A stretch of DNA of 7,076 bases. It comes from an uncultured Prevotella sp. (GTDB taxonomy: Bacteria; Bacteroidota; Bacteroidia; Bacteroidales; Bacteroidaceae). Below the pieces are notes generated by a model. That model saw only the letters and a program-made list of their open reading frames with translations. It did not search any database and was not told where the DNA came from. Each line of letters opens with the position of its first letter. The stretch's first letter is position 1. The stretch covers positions 1 to 7,076 of the forward strand of contig CAJLYG010000167.1 of assembly GCA_905210845.1 (NCBI GenBank), read 5' to 3'. Both the position numbers and the translations under genes were made by a program. This document shows positions 6,411 to 7,076 of this stretch, piece by piece.

Positions 6411-6416
6411 AGAAAA

Positions 6417-6448
6417 TTTGCGGAGCGCTCTTTTCCTTCGTAAATTTG
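6417..6448 (+). promoter_or_regulatory. Promoter of peptides 2 and 3
   Basis: TTTG (6417-6420), exactly 20 bases, then TAAATTTG (6441-6448) and C: a full match to the Bacteroidetes consensus, better than copy 1, whose -33 box is TTAG. The perfect 8-bp palindrome GAGCGCTC (6423-6430) sits just inside the spacer after the -33 box, where a bound protein would block or reposition polymerase. It allows the peptides to be expressed separately from the export operon upstream. Confidence 0.82.
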
Positions 6449-6466
6449 CAAGCGTAAGTAGTCGAC

Positions 6467-6486
6467 AACTTATGTGAACACAAGTT
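6467..6486 (+). promoter_or_regulatory. Dyad in the 5' leader of peptides 2 and 3
   Basis: AACTTATGT (6467-6475) and ACACAAGTT (6478-6486) are near-perfect inverted arms around GA. Both arms are identical to the dyad at 86-105 in front of peptide 1. Conservation of both arms, while the centre changes, is compatible with an operator or an RNA hairpin under selection, although the whole module is too similar for this to be decisive. Confidence 0.5.
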
Positions 6487-6501
6487 TAATTAAAAAGGTA
6501 C

Positions 6502-6693
6502 ATGAAAATGAAAAATTCAAAGGAGCCCGTTATGGTCGAGTTAGATATACTCGATATGCAGAAGGTAGACGGAGGAATACCACTTCTTCGAATTCTGGGA
6601 CCAGCTTTCGCTTGGTATCAAGCTATTACATACTTTGCAGATAATTTTGCGAAGGGATGGGAATCGGTTAATGATAAAACAACTTACCATTGA
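6502..6693 (+). CDS. Double-glycine leader precursor peptide 2 (putative bacteriocin)
   Basis: A 63-aa precursor. Gly24-Gly25 end a leader with Val at -4, Met at -7, Asp in place of Glu at -8, and Leu at -12, which is within the range accepted by C39 peptidases. The 38-residue core is hydrophobic and aromatic at first (IPLLRILGPAFAWYQA), then amphipathic around FADNFAKGWESV, and ends polar. It has no cysteine and roughly zero net charge. The ATG at 6502 follows AAAAAGG (6491-6497) at short spacing; ATG 6508 is an alternative that shortens the leader by two residues. Aromatic and Gly-Trp-rich cores of this kind recall unmodified class II bacteriocins of the cerein/lactobin type, but this is a resemblance only. 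It shares an AW...F(A)DN(F/Y)xK pattern with peptide 3, 37 bp downstream. Confidence 0.87.
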   Translation: MKMKNSKEPVMVELDILDMQKVDGGIPLLRILGPAFAWYQAITYFADNFAKGWESVNDKTTYH

Positions 6694-6730
6694 CTGTTTA
6701 CCTTGCTTAAAACTTTTCAATAGAAATCAG

Positions 6731-6913
6731 ATGAAAATGAATAAGCTAATTGTAGAGTTGAATAAGAGCGAATTGTGTGCTATCTCAGGAGGCGATATCC
6801 TTGCAGGACTCATTCAGAAGTTTGGCGCATGGTGCCATTATGCATTTGACAACTATATTAAAGAAGTTGGAAAGAAAATGGATAATGGAACAGCTTGGAG
6901 AATGACCGACTAA
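6731..6913 (+). CDS. Double-glycine leader precursor peptide 3 (putative bacteriocin)
   Basis: A 60-aa precursor starting at ATG 6731; the frame is open further upstream (to 6635), but that part overlaps peptide 2 and would bury the leader. The leader fits fully: Gly20-Gly21, Ile at -4, Leu at -7, Glu at -8, Leu at -12. The 39-residue core begins DILAGLIQKFGAW, has a single Cys35, a middle FDNYIKEVGKK and a polar end. The A33-W34 and F39-D40-N41-Y42-x-K44 residues match A37-W38 and F45-(A)-D47-N48-F49-x-K51 of peptide 2 with a three-residue length difference. The two are probably related and may be a two-peptide bacteriocin made from one transcript. No immunity gene follows within the window. 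A signalling role cannot be excluded. Confidence 0.87.
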   Translation: MKMNKLIVELNKSELCAISGGDILAGLIQKFGAWCHYAFDNYIKEVGKKMDNGTAWRMTD

Positions 6914-6959
6914 TATTCTTATCCAATTAGTAGAACTTAGTTAATGCTAATTTTTGTGA

Positions 6960-6995
6960 GCCTTTCTTTCTTTTCTGTAGAAAAGAAAGAAAAGC
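6960..6995. terminator. Long hairpin after peptide 3, likely (bidirectional) terminator
   Basis: A perfect 13-bp stem (6963-6975 with 6980-6992) of TTTC/GAAA composition around the loop TGTA extends by two more pairs (6960-6961 with 6994-6995) after one mismatch. It lies 46 bases after the peptide 3 stop. There is no strong T run on the plus side, so intrinsic termination may be imperfect. The minus strand would meet the same stem coming from the possible gene end at 7019, which fits a shared hairpin between convergent genes. Confidence 0.6.
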
Positions 6996-7018
6996 TTGCA
7001 ATTATTAGTCTAAATTTA

Positions 7019-7075
7019 TTAATCCTCAAATCCGCAACTAAGCCCTTCAACGTCCTTCTTGCGTGTACATGTCCT
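7019..7075 (-). CDS. Possible C-terminal end of a convergent gene (partial)
   Basis: On the minus strand a frame open from the window edge reads 18 codons, with residues RKKDVEGLSCGFED last, then TAA at 7021-7019. The hydrophilic tail and the hairpin just beyond (6960-6995) fit the end of a convergent gene. A second minus-strand frame is also open at the edge for 45 codons, but it runs through the hairpin. The fragment is too short to name a family or to be sure that it is coding. Confidence 0.25.
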   Translation of the reverse strand, partial: RTCTRKKDVEGLSCGFED

Positions 7076-7076
7076 C

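Larger units (their letters stand above)
6382..6490 (+). repeat. 109-bp direct repeat, copy 2 (promoter module)
   Basis: This is the second copy of the block at 1-109, with five substitutions. It starts within the HTH coding sequence (stop at 6408-6410) and ends 11 bases before the ATG of peptide 2. All internal structures are kept: the palindrome TTCTTTAAAGAA (6403-6414), the spacer palindrome GAGCGCTC (6423-6430), GTCGAC (6461-6466) and the leader dyad (6467-6486). Identity continues through coding, promoter and leader parts alike, which points to recent duplication or recombination between copies. Confidence 0.95.

Noticed and set aside
1..6490. Insertion sequence or composite transposon bounded by the 109-bp repeats
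   Set aside because: There is no transposase, no terminal inverted repeats and no target duplication, and the repeats coincide with functional promoter and gene-end parts.
6635..6730. Longer version of peptide 3 starting at 6635
   Set aside because: The extension overlaps peptide 2 in another frame and would place the double-glycine leader in the middle of the protein; ATG 6731 gives a normal 21-residue leader.
128..6913. Lantibiotic, radical-SAM or other modified-peptide cluster
   Set aside because: No modification enzyme is present in the window and the cores have at most one cysteine; unmodified class II-type peptides are the simpler reading.
6935..7076. 45-codon minus-strand frame open at the right edge
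   Set aside because: It runs straight through the hairpin at 6960-6995 and is lysine- and phenylalanine-rich because of it; the shorter frame ending at 7019 fits a gene end better, though both are weak.

Overview
The window looks like an accessory peptide-secretion locus from a Bacteroidales bacterium, probably of the Prevotella/Segatella type. The evidence for this is two clear matches to the Bacteroidetes promoter pattern (TTTG, 19-21 bases, TAnnTTTG), mostly weak or absent Shine-Dalgarno sequences, moderately AT-rich DNA and the protein families present. The species assignment is inference from these traits, not from a database match.

Layout, left to right. Positions 1-109 are one copy of a 109-bp promoter module that recurs at 6382-6490. 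It drives a 59-aa double-glycine precursor peptide (128-307). A hairpin follows (332-360), then a CPBP-family membrane protease gene (397-1059) that is a candidate immunity gene. After a 256-bp intergenic region with a strong promoter (TTTG at 1124, TATCTTTG at 1148) comes an export operon: a TolC-family outer membrane channel (1316-2656), an HlyD-type adaptor (2714-3898), a C39-peptidase ABC exporter (3895-6057, overlapping the adaptor by 4 bp) and a small helix-turn-helix protein (6069-6410). The 3' end of the HTH gene lies inside the second promoter module. That module drives two further double-glycine peptides (6502-6693 and 6731-6913). A long hairpin (6960-6995) closes the unit, and a possible convergent gene end lies beyond it.

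How it works together. The C39 domain of the ABC transporter should cut the three precursors after Gly-Gly. The transporter, HlyD adaptor and TolC channel would then carry the mature peptides across both membranes. No modification enzyme is visible, so the peptides are best read as unmodified class II-type bacteriocins or signalling peptides. The CPBP protein may protect the producer, and the HTH protein may regulate the peptide promoters.

The most interesting points are: (a) the HTH protein has a C-terminal segment that itself reads as a complete double-glycine precursor (perfect -12/-8/-7/-4/-2/-1 pattern plus a 23-residue tail); (b) the duplicated promoter module carries the last codons of that HTH gene in frame in both copies, which predicts a second HTH paralogue just left of the window; (c) the two promoter copies differ in the -33 box; and (d) the last two peptides share a core pattern and may act as a pair.
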